Shown here: in pieces, positions 8,268-17,381 of the stretch | How positions within the stretch are numbered: the first letter of the stretch is position 1 | How the letters are laid out: each line of letters starts with the position of its first letter | Assembly (NCBI GenBank): GCA_021805395.1 | Contig: JAJZFJ010000219.1 | Coordinates: 1-38,737 of the forward strand | Direction: 5' to 3' | DNA length: 38,737 nt | Origin: a bacterium | GTDB lineage: Bacteria > Armatimonadota > Chthonomonadetes > Chthonomonadales > Chthonomonadaceae | Position numbers and translations under genes: made by a program | The notes under the pieces: generated by a model | What the model was told of the DNA's origin: nothing | What the model saw: only the letters and a program-made list of their open reading frames with translations | The model's database searches: none

Positions 8268-9271
8268 TCGTTCTTGGCCTGGAGACGAGCTGCGACGAAA
8301 CATCGGCTGCCCTTGTAGTAGATGGGGAGCGCATCCTTAGCAATATAGTCTCCAGCCAGGCAGACCTGCATGCAAAATATGGGGGTGTGATTCCTGAAGT
8401 TGCATCCCGGAAGCACCTGGAACTCATTCTGCCCACTATTGAGGAGGCGCTTTCCGAAGCCTCTACAGGATGGCATGAGATTGACGCTATCGCTGTGACC
8501 AATCGGCCAGGACTGCTTGGAGCACTCCTTGTTGGAGTCTCTACGGCAAAAGCAATAGCACTTGTTCACTCACTCCCTGTGACAGCAGTTCATCACCACG
8601 AGGGGCATCTCTATTCTGCCCTGCTCACCTCACCACACCTTGCAGAAGAGTTTCCACTGCTTGTTCTTATAGTTTCAGGTGGACATACCATGCTGGTAAA
8701 AATGATGGGGCACGGCAGCTATACTCTTATTGGGCGTACAATGGACGACGCAGCAGGAGAGGCTTTTGACAAAGGGGCACGATTGATGGATCTGCCCTAT
8801 CCTGGTGGACCATCCATTGCCAGATTGTCTATAAAAGGTGATCCAAAAGCGGTCCACTTCCCTAGATCCTACATGGGAAACACATTTAACTTCAGTTTTA
8901 GTGGAGTTAAAACAGCACTAAGAACACATCTTAAAAATAATCCTGAGGCACATCCAGTTGAAGATCTTGCCGCCAGCTATCAGGAGGCCATTGTAGCAAT
9001 GCTGGTCAACACAACAAAGAGAGCACTAGAGGAGACTGGTTGTCGCACGGTATGCGTAGTTGGAGGTGTTGCAGCTAACATGAGACTGCGGCAGCGCATG
9101 CGTGAGATGGCTGATGCATCTGGCGTGGAGCTTGTTATTCCTGATGCTGAACTATGTACAGATAATGCGGCGATGATTGCAGCTGCAGGATATCACAGGC
9201 TTATTCATACAGGTGCTAATCCGCTCTCATTTGACACATTTGCAATGCAAAATCTTGAGGAAGTGAGATGA
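8264..9271 (+). CDS. tsaD: tRNA threonylcarbamoyladenosine synthase subunit TsaD
   Basis: This 335-residue ASKHA-fold protein transfers the threonylcarbamoyl group to A37 of ANN-decoding tRNAs, working with TsaB and TsaE (neither is in this window). Seen are the start MIVLGLETSCDETSAA, the metal-binding HHHEGH at residues 110-115 (His111 and His115 as ligands), the nucleotide-binding SGGHTML, FNFSFSGVKTALR, and the C-terminal GGVAANMRLRQRM and CTDNAAMIA. The length is normal for the family. The start ATG overlaps the gltD stop (ATGA at 8264-8267), which couples translation. An inverted repeat (9256-9266 with 9284-9294) spans its 3' end. Confidence 0.95.
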   Translation: MIVLGLETSCDETSAALVVDGERILSNIVSSQADLHAKYGGVIPEVASRKHLELILPTIEEALSEASTGWHEIDAIAVTNRPGLLGALLVGVSTAKAIALVHSLPVTAVHHHEGHLYSALLTSPHLAEEFPLLVLIVSGGHTMLVKMMGHGSYTLIGRTMDDAAGEAFDKGARLMDLPYPGGPSIARLSIKGDPKAVHFPRSYMGNTFNFSFSGVKTALRTHLKNNPEAHPVEDLAASYQEAIVAMLVNTTKRALEETGCRTVCVVGGVAANMRLRQRMREMADASGVELVIPDAELCTDNAAMIAAAGYHRLIHTGANPLSFDTFAMQNLEEVR

Positions 9272-9294
9272 TAAACACACCATTCACTTCCTCA
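9256..9294. terminator. 11-bp inverted repeat across the tsaD 3' end
   Basis: TGAGGAAGTGA (9256-9266) pairs perfectly with TCACTTCCTCA (9284-9294) over a 17-base loop that contains the tsaD stop. There is no T-run after it, so it is at best a weak or factor-dependent terminator. Confidence 0.3.
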
Positions 9295-9451
9295 GTTGAA
9301 GCCTAAGAATGTTAATTTAATCTTCAGCGATTCCTTTTTTCCTCGATTTTATTTAATTGTGTAGCACTCTGCTGTTAATGTACGGGAGAATTCAGGCGTT
9401 TAAAGCTGTTGTATAATATATTGGTATTTATGTGTATTGGAGCATAATTAA

Positions 9452-9664
9452 GTGCCTGTTATCCATAATCTTGTTTCTGGGATGCAAGTCCAGCTGCGCA
9501 AACAGCACCCTTGTGGAGGAAAGATATGGACCGTGACTCGAACAGGTGCAGACATTGGTATCCAGTGTGATACATGCGGGAGACGGATTATGGTTGACAG
9601 AGAAGAGTTTGAAAAAAGAGTACGCTGTGTCATCGTGTCTACCGGGGATACAGATTCCCTTTGA
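9452..9664 (+). CDS. DUF951 family small zinc-ribbon-like protein
   Basis: This 70-residue protein has the DUF951 pattern: HPCGGKIWTVTRTGADIGIQC, then CGRRIMVDREEFEK. Cys21, Cys39 and Cys42, perhaps with Cys59, could bind zinc. The function is unknown; members are short basic cytoplasmic proteins. The GTG start is preceded by TGGAG about 11 bases upstream. A TATAAT lies at 9412-9417, but I see no good -35 for it. The stop overlaps the TTG start of the next gene (TTGA), so it heads a coupled gene group. Confidence 0.8.
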   Translation: MPVIHNLVSGMQVQLRKQHPCGGKIWTVTRTGADIGIQCDTCGRRIMVDREEFEKRVRCVIVSTGDTDSL

Positions 9665-10767
9665 AAATATGTCTACTGCTGTTGTTAAGCCTTATGTTAG
9701 GCGGCTTCGATCCAATGCCACCTGCTACAACTCCGCTCATTGTACACATCGACATGACACACACTCTGAACTCCCGAGATACTAACTCTTGGCCCGATTC
9801 GGGATTATGTGCAACTTTCCCTATCCCGTTAGATGCCACGCCGGCAAAGATCTATCTTGCAAACACGGATGCATCTGCTGCAGCTGTTTCCACTGTCCCT
9901 GCGATTACTGCCGTTAAGTGGAAATCCCAGAGTGCGATAATCATACGAAACTGCGCTTCTCAGCCTGTCAACTTGACTACACGGCTGAAATCTGGAGCAT
10001 ATTCCATTTCTATAACTTCCATTGAAGGCAGTGGAACATCAGCCACCACCACATTTTCAAGGCTTCAGTGTAGAGCACTTCCTTTTGGAGGTACAATTCA
10101 GTTACATGTAAAGTGCTCAGACACAACACTGATACACTTTGTTAACTACTCTGGTGTAGCGCTATCTGCATTCCAGAAGGCAATAAAAGGTCTGATACGC
10201 CTAAAAAAATCTGACAGGGACGTCTCCATTGCACTTAATGGATCGCGATGCTGGAGAGATATACTGCACCTCAATCGATCCGAATTGACGAACCTCCACA
10301 CCATCTGCGAGAAGATAAGATGGATACTGTTATGTGCTGGTCAGGATCAGTCTGTCTGTAGGAATATTGCACTCTACCATCCGCATGCCGCATATTCAGC
10401 AGAAGTGGTTAATAATGATATCACTCATCTGGAAATAGCAATGGCTCACATTGTGGCATCCATGTACTCTCTCACTCCGCAAGTAGCCATAAGCTCCGAT
10501 AGAAAAGAGATTAAAGTGAGTCTCACAAATTCTGGTGCGTATACTGTCTACTCTGTGAAGCTAAGGATTCCATCCTTAAATGGAGATGTATTTCCTGCCC
10601 TCAAGCCAGGGCAAACCGTTTCGGCAACTTTTCCTTTGTCTCAGAATATGGATGATCCAACTGGCGAGATCTCTTTTTTGACAGATGGCACACCTGCCGA
10701 AATGACATTAGGTAATTCTCCGTTTTCAGCTCTAACTGAAACACCATTAAATAACCCGGTACACTGA
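9661..10767 (+). CDS. Secreted protein of unknown function
   Basis: This 368-residue protein has a typical short signal peptide (MKICLLLLLSLMLGG), with no Cys at the cleavage site and so no lipoprotein signal. I do not recognise the mature part. It is rich in Ser and Thr and in predicted beta-strands, and the C-terminal third (about residues 270-350) looks like a CARDB/Ig-type beta-sandwich (VSLTNSGAYTVYSVKLRIPSL, LKPGQTVSATFPLS). The TTG start overlaps the DUF951 stop. The gene is followed closely by the Ig/TPR protein, suggesting a shared envelope-associated role. Domain assignment is inference; the secretion signal is clear. Confidence 0.65.
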   Translation: MKICLLLLLSLMLGGFDPMPPATTPLIVHIDMTHTLNSRDTNSWPDSGLCATFPIPLDATPAKIYLANTDASAAAVSTVPAITAVKWKSQSAIIIRNCASQPVNLTTRLKSGAYSISITSIEGSGTSATTTFSRLQCRALPFGGTIQLHVKCSDTTLIHFVNYSGVALSAFQKAIKGLIRLKKSDRDVSIALNGSRCWRDILHLNRSELTNLHTICEKIRWILLCAGQDQSVCRNIALYHPHAAYSAEVVNNDITHLEIAMAHIVASMYSLTPQVAISSDRKEIKVSLTNSGAYTVYSVKLRIPSLNGDVFPALKPGQTVSATFPLSQNMDDPTGEISFLTDGTPAEMTLGNSPFSALTETPLNNPVH

Positions 10768-10772
10768 GGAAG

Positions 10773-12467
10773 ATGCACTCCATGTCTAACACTGCTCGCA
10801 GAATTTGTCCATCCTTCATTGCGTTAATTTTCGCACTATTTTCCGGCTTGTGTGCCTCTCAGGCAAACGCAGCAATTGCAATCACATTCAATTTGAAAAA
10901 CGGTCAGACTGTGGGTGATATTGCCAGTGTTGTTGCCACTGTTAAAAGCCCTGTGCTTATCGATCAGGTTCAATTTTATCTGGATGATAAACTGGAAGCC
11001 ACTATTACAGGTGTTCCCTATCAGTTTGACTGGAATACGATTACAGGTACAGAAGGCAAACACACTATTAAAGCCGTTGTGACCGATGACAATGGAAATA
11101 CCAAAACCGCCTCCATCTCTCTCATTGTAGACAATCACCTAAGCCTTGGTGCACCTGCTCTGGAGCAGCAAGCGCAAGACGCTTTGAAGCAGAATAATCT
11201 GCAACTTGCAAAACTGCGAGCAGAATGTGCCTTGAAAGCTGATCCCACATATATTCAGGCAAGTGATACACTGGCACAATTGGCATTGGGAAATTATGAT
11301 TATGTGGGGGCGAAAAATCTGCTGGTTTCTGCCAAGAACCTCTCAAAAAATGTGGACGCAATGCAAACGCTGGTCACTGCTGAGCTACATATGCTGCTTA
11401 TTCCCGATTACAGTGCTCAAACTTCTACACTGCTAAGCAACGTGCTATCAACTGAGAAGCAGATTGGTGAACTCAAAATGAGCATGCCGTTCCAGGGAAG
11501 CTCCGATGTTCAACTGGAGAAGAAGGTGGAAGTTCTATTGAGTGCAGCAATGCCAGATCAGGCGGATGCACTTCTTAAACCGCTCTCCAGTTCCCAAAAT
11601 CCTTCGTTAACAGTATTAACTTTGCAGGGGTTAGTGGATATTGCACTGCATAAATACAACGATTCATTGGTTTTACTGGCGGTTCCCTCTCAACAGAATA
11701 CAGATAACTACTCACTTTCCTCTGTGTATGCCCTTTCGCTGGTTCTTCTACACCATCCCGCTGAAGCACTGAATGCTTTAAAACCTGGCATCACAGCTTC
11801 CAATACTCCTTCTCTAATTGTGGGTTCATACGCTCTTATGATGCAGGGGCACTTTACAAAATCGGTTGCAATGGCAGATAAAGCACACTCACAATCTCCA
11901 GATGCTGGTGACGCACTCTTTGCCCTGCATCTGGCAACACGAGACGCTCAGGTAGCCCAAAGCACACTGCATTCAGCCGTTTTTGTCGATCCATTACAGC
12001 CTGGTATCTGGGTTCAGTTATCGGCTGAACGAGAGTTGCTGGCAAATCAGCCACAAACCGATATCGCTCAGCAAATGACCCAGTTTGGCTTAACCATAGA
12101 CAGCAAAAACGCAGCATCTGCCATCCCGAATGGTCTCCTTCTTGCTCTTCTTAAAGACAACAATAGGGCAAAAGCATTGCTCAACCAGTTTGAGCCGCTC
12201 TTGAATGGTGCGCCAGATGTACTGCTTGCAATGGCATCCTATGCAAACACTAACGGAGATGGTGGTCTTGCACAACGCATTCTTACCCAGTCCAGTGCAT
12301 CAGATGCCGCTCACTTCGCATCTGTACTACCACAAACAGAGCTGCAAAGCCCACCAAGTCTACAATCCTGTTTCAGAATCTTAACGCTGCAGTCAAGGTA
12401 TCGGCCCGGATACTTTCTGAATGTTTCAATTCTGTTTCCAGAGTTAACAGCTACAGTTAAGAACTAG
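10773..12467 (+). CDS. Exported Ig-like / TPR repeat protein
   Basis: This protein of about 564 residues starts with a signal peptide ending near SQANA-A. A bacterial Ig-like domain follows at about residues 35-120 (TFNLKNGQTVGDIASVVATV, DQVQFYLDDKLEA, FDWNTITGTEGKHTIKAVVTDDNGN), and then helical TPR-like repeats to the C-terminus (for example AQDALKQNNLQLAKLRAECALKADPTY). This architecture suggests a periplasmic or surface scaffold. The start is uncertain: ATG 10773 is only three bases after GAGG, while ATG 10782 is twelve bases after it. It lies six bases after the preceding secreted-protein gene. Confidence 0.7.
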   Translation: MHSMSNTARRICPSFIALIFALFSGLCASQANAAIAITFNLKNGQTVGDIASVVATVKSPVLIDQVQFYLDDKLEATITGVPYQFDWNTITGTEGKHTIKAVVTDDNGNTKTASISLIVDNHLSLGAPALEQQAQDALKQNNLQLAKLRAECALKADPTYIQASDTLAQLALGNYDYVGAKNLLVSAKNLSKNVDAMQTLVTAELHMLLIPDYSAQTSTLLSNVLSTEKQIGELKMSMPFQGSSDVQLEKKVEVLLSAAMPDQADALLKPLSSSQNPSLTVLTLQGLVDIALHKYNDSLVLLAVPSQQNTDNYSLSSVYALSLVLLHHPAEALNALKPGITASNTPSLIVGSYALMMQGHFTKSVAMADKAHSQSPDAGDALFALHLATRDAQVAQSTLHSAVFVDPLQPGIWVQLSAERELLANQPQTDIAQQMTQFGLTIDSKNAASAIPNGLLLALLKDNNRAKALLNQFEPLLNGAPDVLLAMASYANTNGDGGLAQRILTQSSASDAAHFASVLPQTELQSPPSLQSCFRILTLQSRYRPGYFLNVSILFPELTATVKN

Positions 12468-12475
12468 ATAACAAA

Positions 12476-13273
12476 TTGAGCGGACCAATACAACACAACA
12501 TGCCAGTGAATGAGGAAACAGGCTCGGATACACAGTTTACAAATGTAGCTCCTGTGTATGATCTGCTGATGAACAGTGTTCCATACACATCCTGGATGGA
12601 GTATCTGGCACGGATTCTTCATGCTAAACGTGCCAGACCACGTAATGTGCTGGACTTAGCCTGTGGAACTGGAAATGTGACTGAACTTCTGGCGGAGGCA
12701 GGCTACTCTGCAGTGGGTGTAGATATCGCTCCTGAGATGATAAAAGAGGCCATCAGGAAAGCTGAAATTAAAGGATTATCCATACCGTACTATGTACAGG
12801 ACGGTGCAAAAATGGATCTTCTTGGCAAAAGGTTTGATCTATGCGTAAGTCTGTTCGACAGTCTAAACTACATTCTGGAGCCTGACCAGCTGTATATGAC
12901 CATAGAGAGGGTTTATGCACATCTCACTTCAAACGGCCTATTCGTTTTCGATATGAATTCTGAATATGCGTTGATGAACAACTTCTTCGATCAGAACAAT
13001 ATAGATACAGATGATGAGCTGAGATATATCTGGACAAGCAGCTACAATCCTGAAAGTAGAAGATGCACCATTGATATGGAATTCTCGTACTATGCCCGTC
13101 CAGATCATCCAGTAAAGTTCAAAGAAGTTCATCACCAGTTCGCTTACAGGGAAGATGAAGTGAGAGAGATGCTGCAGCAGGTGGGATATAGAAATATCAC
13201 CACATACAGAGCTTACACATTCAGAGCAACCTCACCCACAACGGATAGAATATACTATGTGGCCACCCGCTAA
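12476..13273 (+). CDS. Class I SAM-dependent methyltransferase
   Basis: This protein of 257-265 residues has the Rossmann methyltransferase motifs: VLDLACGTGNVTELLAEAGY (motif I), VGVDIAPEMI (motif II), FDLCVSLFDSLNYI and LFVFDMNSEYA. It belongs to the Methyltransf_25/11-like group. The substrate cannot be told from sequence; relatives act on small molecules, tRNA or lipids. The start is either TTG 12476, eight bases after the previous stop, or ATG 12500. Neither has a clear ribosome site. It is probably the last gene of the 9452-13273 group. Confidence 0.8.
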   Translation: MSGPIQHNMPVNEETGSDTQFTNVAPVYDLLMNSVPYTSWMEYLARILHAKRARPRNVLDLACGTGNVTELLAEAGYSAVGVDIAPEMIKEAIRKAEIKGLSIPYYVQDGAKMDLLGKRFDLCVSLFDSLNYILEPDQLYMTIERVYAHLTSNGLFVFDMNSEYALMNNFFDQNNIDTDDELRYIWTSSYNPESRRCTIDMEFSYYARPDHPVKFKEVHHQFAYREDEVREMLQQVGYRNITTYRAYTFRATSPTTDRIYYVATR

Positions 13274-13401
13274 TATAAAATTTCTACAACTTTGATGCCT
13301 GAGTACTACTCAATAATGTTGGAATATGTAATTTGGTGCAATTATTTCACAAGTGAATAGAAGTAAACTGGCGGTGCAAGTAAGCAAAGGGCAGATGTAT
13401 A

Positions 13402-14172
13402 ATGCAGAGCAAACGGAAAACACAGGGCATTCTGTTTATCGTTGTTGTGCTCGTGGCAGCAGTGGGATATGAAGGATTGAAATCTGGCATTCTTTTTGCC
13501 CATAAACCACTCTCCATTCAGCAGGCATTTCCCCAGGCACCTGCTTTGCCTCTTAATCCACCTAACATGCCAGATCAGCAGACAAGCCAGAATGCTTCAG
13601 CAAGTAATACGTCCGCAGCTGATACTACACCAAAACAGATTGTTGTTGATGTTGCAGGCGCTGTTAAACACCCAGGTGTTTATCACCTGGCACTCAATGC
13701 ACGCAATATTGATGCTCTTAAGGCAGCAGGAGGACCCACCAGTCAGGCAAATACCGATGCCATCAATCTGGCAGCACCCGCACAGGATGGATCACAGCTC
13801 TACTTTCCTACACGTGCCCAGTATCCCACCGGCGGAGCAGAGCCAATAGCACAGCAGGATGCTGCTCCTGATACCGCCATGGCTGCCTCGCCAGTCACCG
13901 CTACCAGTATCAGCAAAAGAGCTTCCAGACACGCTCACAGCTCCTCCAGATCTAACAAGCTTCACAGTCCATCACAGGGTGTAATCAATCTCAATACAGC
14001 ATCTGCGGCCGACCTGGAAAGGGTGCCTGACGTGGGTCCTTCCATGGCTGAACGTATAATTGCTTTTCGTACACAGAATCACGGATTTCAGAGTTTGGAT
14101 GACCTTAAGCAGGTAAGAGGTGTTGGACCAAAAAAATTTGCTAAAATGGCACCCTTCTTTACGGTTCATTAG
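13402..14172 (+). CDS. comEA: ComEA-like DNA-binding competence protein
   Basis: This 256-residue protein has one N-terminal membrane segment (about residues 10-27), then a Pro/Ala/Ser/Gln-rich linker. An SLBB domain follows at about 82-145 (IVVDVAGAVKHPGVYHL), then a basic linker and a C-terminal double helix-hairpin-helix domain (VINLNTASAADLERVPDVGP, FQSLDDLKQVRGVGPKKFAKM). In the known family ComEA binds double-stranded DNA outside the membrane for uptake through ComEC. ATG 13402 has AAGGGCAG upstream. No comEC is adjacent, but the domain order is that of ComEA. Confidence 0.88.
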   Translation: MQSKRKTQGILFIVVVLVAAVGYEGLKSGILFAHKPLSIQQAFPQAPALPLNPPNMPDQQTSQNASASNTSAADTTPKQIVVDVAGAVKHPGVYHLALNARNIDALKAAGGPTSQANTDAINLAAPAQDGSQLYFPTRAQYPTGGAEPIAQQDAAPDTAMAASPVTATSISKRASRHAHSSSRSNKLHSPSQGVINLNTASAADLERVPDVGPSMAERIIAFRTQNHGFQSLDDLKQVRGVGPKKFAKMAPFFTVH

Positions 14173-14208
14173 TAAATTTAGAAAAACAGGAACTCGAGAG
14201 ATTATACA

Positions 14209-15414
14209 TTGATTCTCCCTTATGCAACAGACCAGCAGACACACAGACGTCCCTATGCTATTCTCGTGCTTATTGGTCTGCAGGCAATTCTATTACCACT
14301 TGTGTACATGGTATCCGGCATTACAAAAATGCCCGTTTCACGCTTGTTCATGTATATCGGAATCGTGCCTGCAAACTTCCACCTGTATTCGCTTCTCACA
14401 TATATGTTTCTGCAGGCCGGGTTTATACATCTTCTGCTGAACATGTTTTTTCTATGGGTATTCGGTGCTGGCGTGGAAGATGCAATTGGCTCTCTGCGCA
14501 CAATCCTTCTCTTTATTATCTGCGGTATTACCGGCGGCCTTCTGCAGGATGCAATTACGATACGACTACTGGATTCTCGTATCGCCATGGAGCCCATCCT
14601 GGGGTCTTCTGCAGCGTGTGCAGGACTAATTGGGCTCTATGCTGTTCGATACTACAGAGCACGTATCTCTTTCACACTAATCCCTGTTAAGCCACATGTT
14701 GTCACAGTAGTTTCTCTATTCCTGCTCTATGAAATGAGTTCAGGGCTGTGGGCAATTTTAACCGGAAGGCAGCAAGACGGGGTAGCCCATTGGGCACATG
14801 TGGGGGGATTTGTATGTGGACTGGTGATAGCGCACCTTATGGGTCTCTCCAGACTGGGTCAGAGTGCCTATATGAAACAGGATGCGGAGAGTGCCATGGA
14901 GAGTACCCGGCCTGGTGCAGCCATGAAAAGGTGGGCACATGTCCTTCAGCACGATCCCAGCAACCTGGAGGCTCGTAAACAGCTGGCACTCTGCTGGTTT
15001 ATGCTGGGGGATACAGATCAGGCATCCACTCTTCTTGGTCAAAACGTTTCGAGCTGTATGGAGGCAGGTAACAGACTTGAAGCTGCCCGCTGCCTGTGTG
15101 AACTTCTTAGCAGACATCTCCCATTGCCAAAATTAAGCACAGAATGGAAATATATGCTGGGCTGTGCACTGGAAGAGATTGAGGAAAGCAGTTATGCCGC
15201 AGAATTTCTCAAAGAGATGGTACTCAATGCAGAGGTTAGTATTGAAGCCGAAAACGGAATACTGAAAGCTGCATCCATTTATGTGTACAAACTTGATCAG
15301 CCTGAAGCTGCACTCAGCCTGCTAGATCTTTTTGACAAACGTTTCCCTAAAAGCACATGGTCCATCCATGCAGCCGAACTCAGGAAAGCATGCCAGAATA
15401 AGTCTCAGCAATAG
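14209..15414 (+). CDS. Rhomboid-family intramembrane serine protease with TPR tail
   Basis: This 401-residue protein has an N-terminal rhomboid domain of about six membrane segments (residues 15-215). Seen are the loop His and Asn in FIHLLLNMFFLWVFG (His74, Asn78), the catalytic Ser in LGSSAACAGLIG (Ser134) and the catalytic His in HWAHVGGFVCG (His197). The usual GxSG is GSSA here, so the residue after the catalytic Ser is Ala. A soluble C-terminal half (about 225-401) carries TPR-like helices. The TTG start is 37 bases after comEA, with a weak GAGAG upstream. Rhomboids cleave membrane proteins within the bilayer; the substrate is unknown. Confidence 0.87.
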   Translation: MILPYATDQQTHRRPYAILVLIGLQAILLPLVYMVSGITKMPVSRLFMYIGIVPANFHLYSLLTYMFLQAGFIHLLLNMFFLWVFGAGVEDAIGSLRTILLFIICGITGGLLQDAITIRLLDSRIAMEPILGSSAACAGLIGLYAVRYYRARISFTLIPVKPHVVTVVSLFLLYEMSSGLWAILTGRQQDGVAHWAHVGGFVCGLVIAHLMGLSRLGQSAYMKQDAESAMESTRPGAAMKRWAHVLQHDPSNLEARKQLALCWFMLGDTDQASTLLGQNVSSCMEAGNRLEAARCLCELLSRHLPLPKLSTEWKYMLGCALEEIEESSYAAEFLKEMVLNAEVSIEAENGILKAASIYVYKLDQPEAALSLLDLFDKRFPKSTWSIHAAELRKACQNKSQQ

Positions 15415-15504
15415 ATTTCAAACTTTACATCCATAATTCACAAGATTTTTTATCTCGTTGAAGTGTGCTTATAGGTCACTTATAAACGAACTAATGAGTA
15501 GTTC

Positions 15505-16263
15505 CTAAATTCGCTGTATCACTGTAAAGCCGTAACTGCATGCTCTATGACTTATAAGCCAGCCCGAATGAACTGTGATGAAATCATTTACTGTATCTAA
15601 TTGACAGCAGAAGTATTTCTCTAGAGCAGATGTGACCTCACGATTTTCAACACACAACATCGCTCTACCATCCTGTCTTTGCACAGAACGGTGATGATTG
15701 GTATCGTGTAAAATTAGACAACCTTTTTTGGACAGAAGTGGGATCCAGTGCTCAAGCTCCTGAACAGTATGATCATACAGATGACTTGTATCCAGAAATA
15801 AGACGTCTATTTCCCGATTTCTCAATCCCAGTTTCGAACAGTACTCTGAGAATTCACGAGCGAATGAAATATCGTCCTGTTGTACAAAATGCCAGTCTTT
15901 CCAGTCAGTAACTGCAGAACAGTCATCAAGATCAACACTGATGAGCGGACAACTGTTCAAACGGGCAACCCGCTCCAATACGAAGGTACTGTCACCATCT
16001 CTCACACCCAGTTCAACTATTAACTCAGGTTTCACTAGCATACTAATAGCGAAAAGATGAGGAAGATGATCGCTCATGTCAGTGTCTAAAGTCCGTCTGT
16101 TGTTGATTTCGATTAGTTCATTCAATGAGCAAGATACGGTGGAGGGACGCCGGGATTCATGAAATGTATTTGACAGCTTCACCCGGCAAACGTAACAGTT
16201 CCACAAGATAACATTTCGGACAATGGAAGGATTTTTGATAACGCGTTTAAATTTATACAACAT
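15505..16263 (-). CDS. Class I SAM methyltransferase (Methyltransf_24-like)
   Basis: This 252-residue protein has a Rossmann methyltransferase core: VELGVRDGDSTFVLERVA (motif I, about residue 84), LISVDLDD (motif II), IDVLFLDTSHLYDHTVQELEHWIPLLSKKGCLILHDTN (motifs IV-V). The DTSHxYDHTxxEL signature is that of TylF/CmcI-like enzymes acting on sugars, lipopeptides or antibiotics. The ATG has AGGT about ten bases before it. It is followed by the convergent rhomboid gene and preceded by IS66 and Rhs relics, so it lies in a rearranged stretch. The substrate is unknown. Confidence 0.75.
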   Translation of the reverse strand: MLYKFKRVIKNPSIVRNVILWNCYVCRVKLSNTFHESRRPSTVSCSLNELIEINNRRTLDTDMSDHLPHLFAISMLVKPELIVELGVRDGDSTFVLERVARLNSCPLISVDLDDCSAVTDWKDWHFVQQDDISFAREFSEYCSKLGLRNREIDVLFLDTSHLYDHTVQELEHWIPLLSKKGCLILHDTNHHRSVQRQDGRAMLCVENREVTSALEKYFCCQLDTVNDFITVHSGWLISHRACSYGFTVIQRI

Positions 16264-16394
16264 TCAATAAGTACCTCATATGAAGTGATTTCAACATAGA
16301 AGGAAGAATATCCTTTATTGAATACGTAAGAGTCAAAGTAAGCGTCAAAAAGTACCCACATATCAAACCTGATAGGATAACTGTTATAATTAAT

Positions 16395-16900
16395 TCAATC
16401 TTGCTTGGGGATAGCGATCCTGCACATAATCTGCATGGTTTCATACCAGGGCATTAGTTCAGCAATAGATTTAGGATCTGATGTTTTCATATTGGGCAGA
16501 ATATCAAAGACATTATTGAGATAGCCATATGTGTACAGACCATTTTCTTTGCCTGTTTCAATGAAGCTGTAGTAAATGGCAGATGCTTCAGCACCTTCAG
16601 ATATATTAGTAAACATCCAGTTCTTGGGTTCAATCAAATAGGTCTGGATTGTTCTCTCAGATCTATAATAGTCTAGCCCAAGCCTCACATCCTGGATGTA
16701 ACCCAGTAATTTTGGCCATTGGTTAATACAGTAGCGTATAACTGAGCCTAATTTGCTTTTTGAGAAGCATGACTACACTCTGCTCTGCCTGCCACTATTT
16801 GAATGTGTCCAAGATAGGTTTATAGATAGTATTCCGTTTCTAATGGAGTTCTTCTGAAGTGACTCCTTTGAATTCCCGTTTATTCTCGAAGTGAAGGTTA
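16395..16900 (-). pseudogene. IS66-family transposase C-terminal relic
   Basis: The minus strand encodes the C-terminal third of an IS66 transposase in pieces: REFKGVTSEELH-stop, KRNTIYKPILDTFK-stop-WQAEQ, then after a frame change KSKLGSVIRYCINQWPKLL, and finally an open frame with NWMFTNISEGAEASAIYYSFIETGKENGL. These match the IS66 pattern (PLLDAF.xWLxAQ, SxLGKAIxYxLNQW, NWLFAGSDEGAE.AAxxYSLxETAKLNGL). TAG stops lie at 16842-16840 and 16797-16795 with a frameshift near 16760, so it is dead. The upstream part of the transposase is missing and Rhs sequence abuts it at about 16896. Confidence 0.75.
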
Positions 16901-17095
16901 CAATACCTCAACCCGCAAAGTTCTAAGCCTGTCTCCCAGTCGGTATAGTAGCCTACCATGCCGCCAAAGCCCGAGTATGGATCATTGGCAGAAATTGGTA
17001 ACTACTGTACCGATAAAATCATATATCTCTAGGCTTACATTGCTCTGCAAGTCTGTAGCAAAGAAGCATGCACTGAGACATTCTCTTGCGATCTC
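16896..17095 (-). pseudogene. Rhs core C-terminal fragment (displaced tip relic)
   Basis: The minus strand reads PYSGFGGMVGYYTDWETGLELCGLRYC, nearly the same as SGFGGMVGYNTDWETGLELCGLRYY of Rhs2. Further upstream a degraded stretch (ATDLQSNVSLEIYDF) corresponds to TTDVQGNVSQQINA of Rhs2, with a deletion and a stop between. The Rhs match ends at RY and continues without a break into IS66 transposase sequence. It is a leftover of a second Rhs copy or of a displaced Rhs C-terminus, truncated by the IS66 element. Confidence 0.75.
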
Positions 17096-17381
17096 CATCA
17101 CAACAACTTGTCTAAAAATTGATAGAAATCCTTCTTGGTTTAAAAAACCTTACACGAATAACCTTAATATACAGATATATTGGTTAAGACAACTCCGTGC
17201 AAACGAAAACCACAGGTTTCAATTTTGTGAAAAATCAAATCTTTGATTTTTTCTTTTGCGAATATTCTTGTTTTATATTTCTTGCGAACTAGAAGATATA
17301 TAATAAGAAAAGACTTGTGGCTCATAGAAAATAATACGAGAGATATTCATTTAATATAACTAATTTTTGGATAGATTTACT
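17096..17381. other. AT-rich spacer after the small membrane protein
   Basis: This very AT-rich stretch lies between the Rhs relic and the small membrane protein gene. I see no credible gene or RNA. It could hold further decayed Rhs tip DNA, but nothing can be aligned by eye. Confidence 0.3.

Noticed and set aside
14811-14816. G6 run in the rhomboid gene as another phase-variable tract
   Set aside because: Six bases is within the expected range for chance, and the frame is intact with conserved residues (HVGGFVCG) coded across it.
16977-17246. 89-codon plus-strand frame
   Set aside because: It overlaps the minus-strand Rhs relic, which explains the sequence better.
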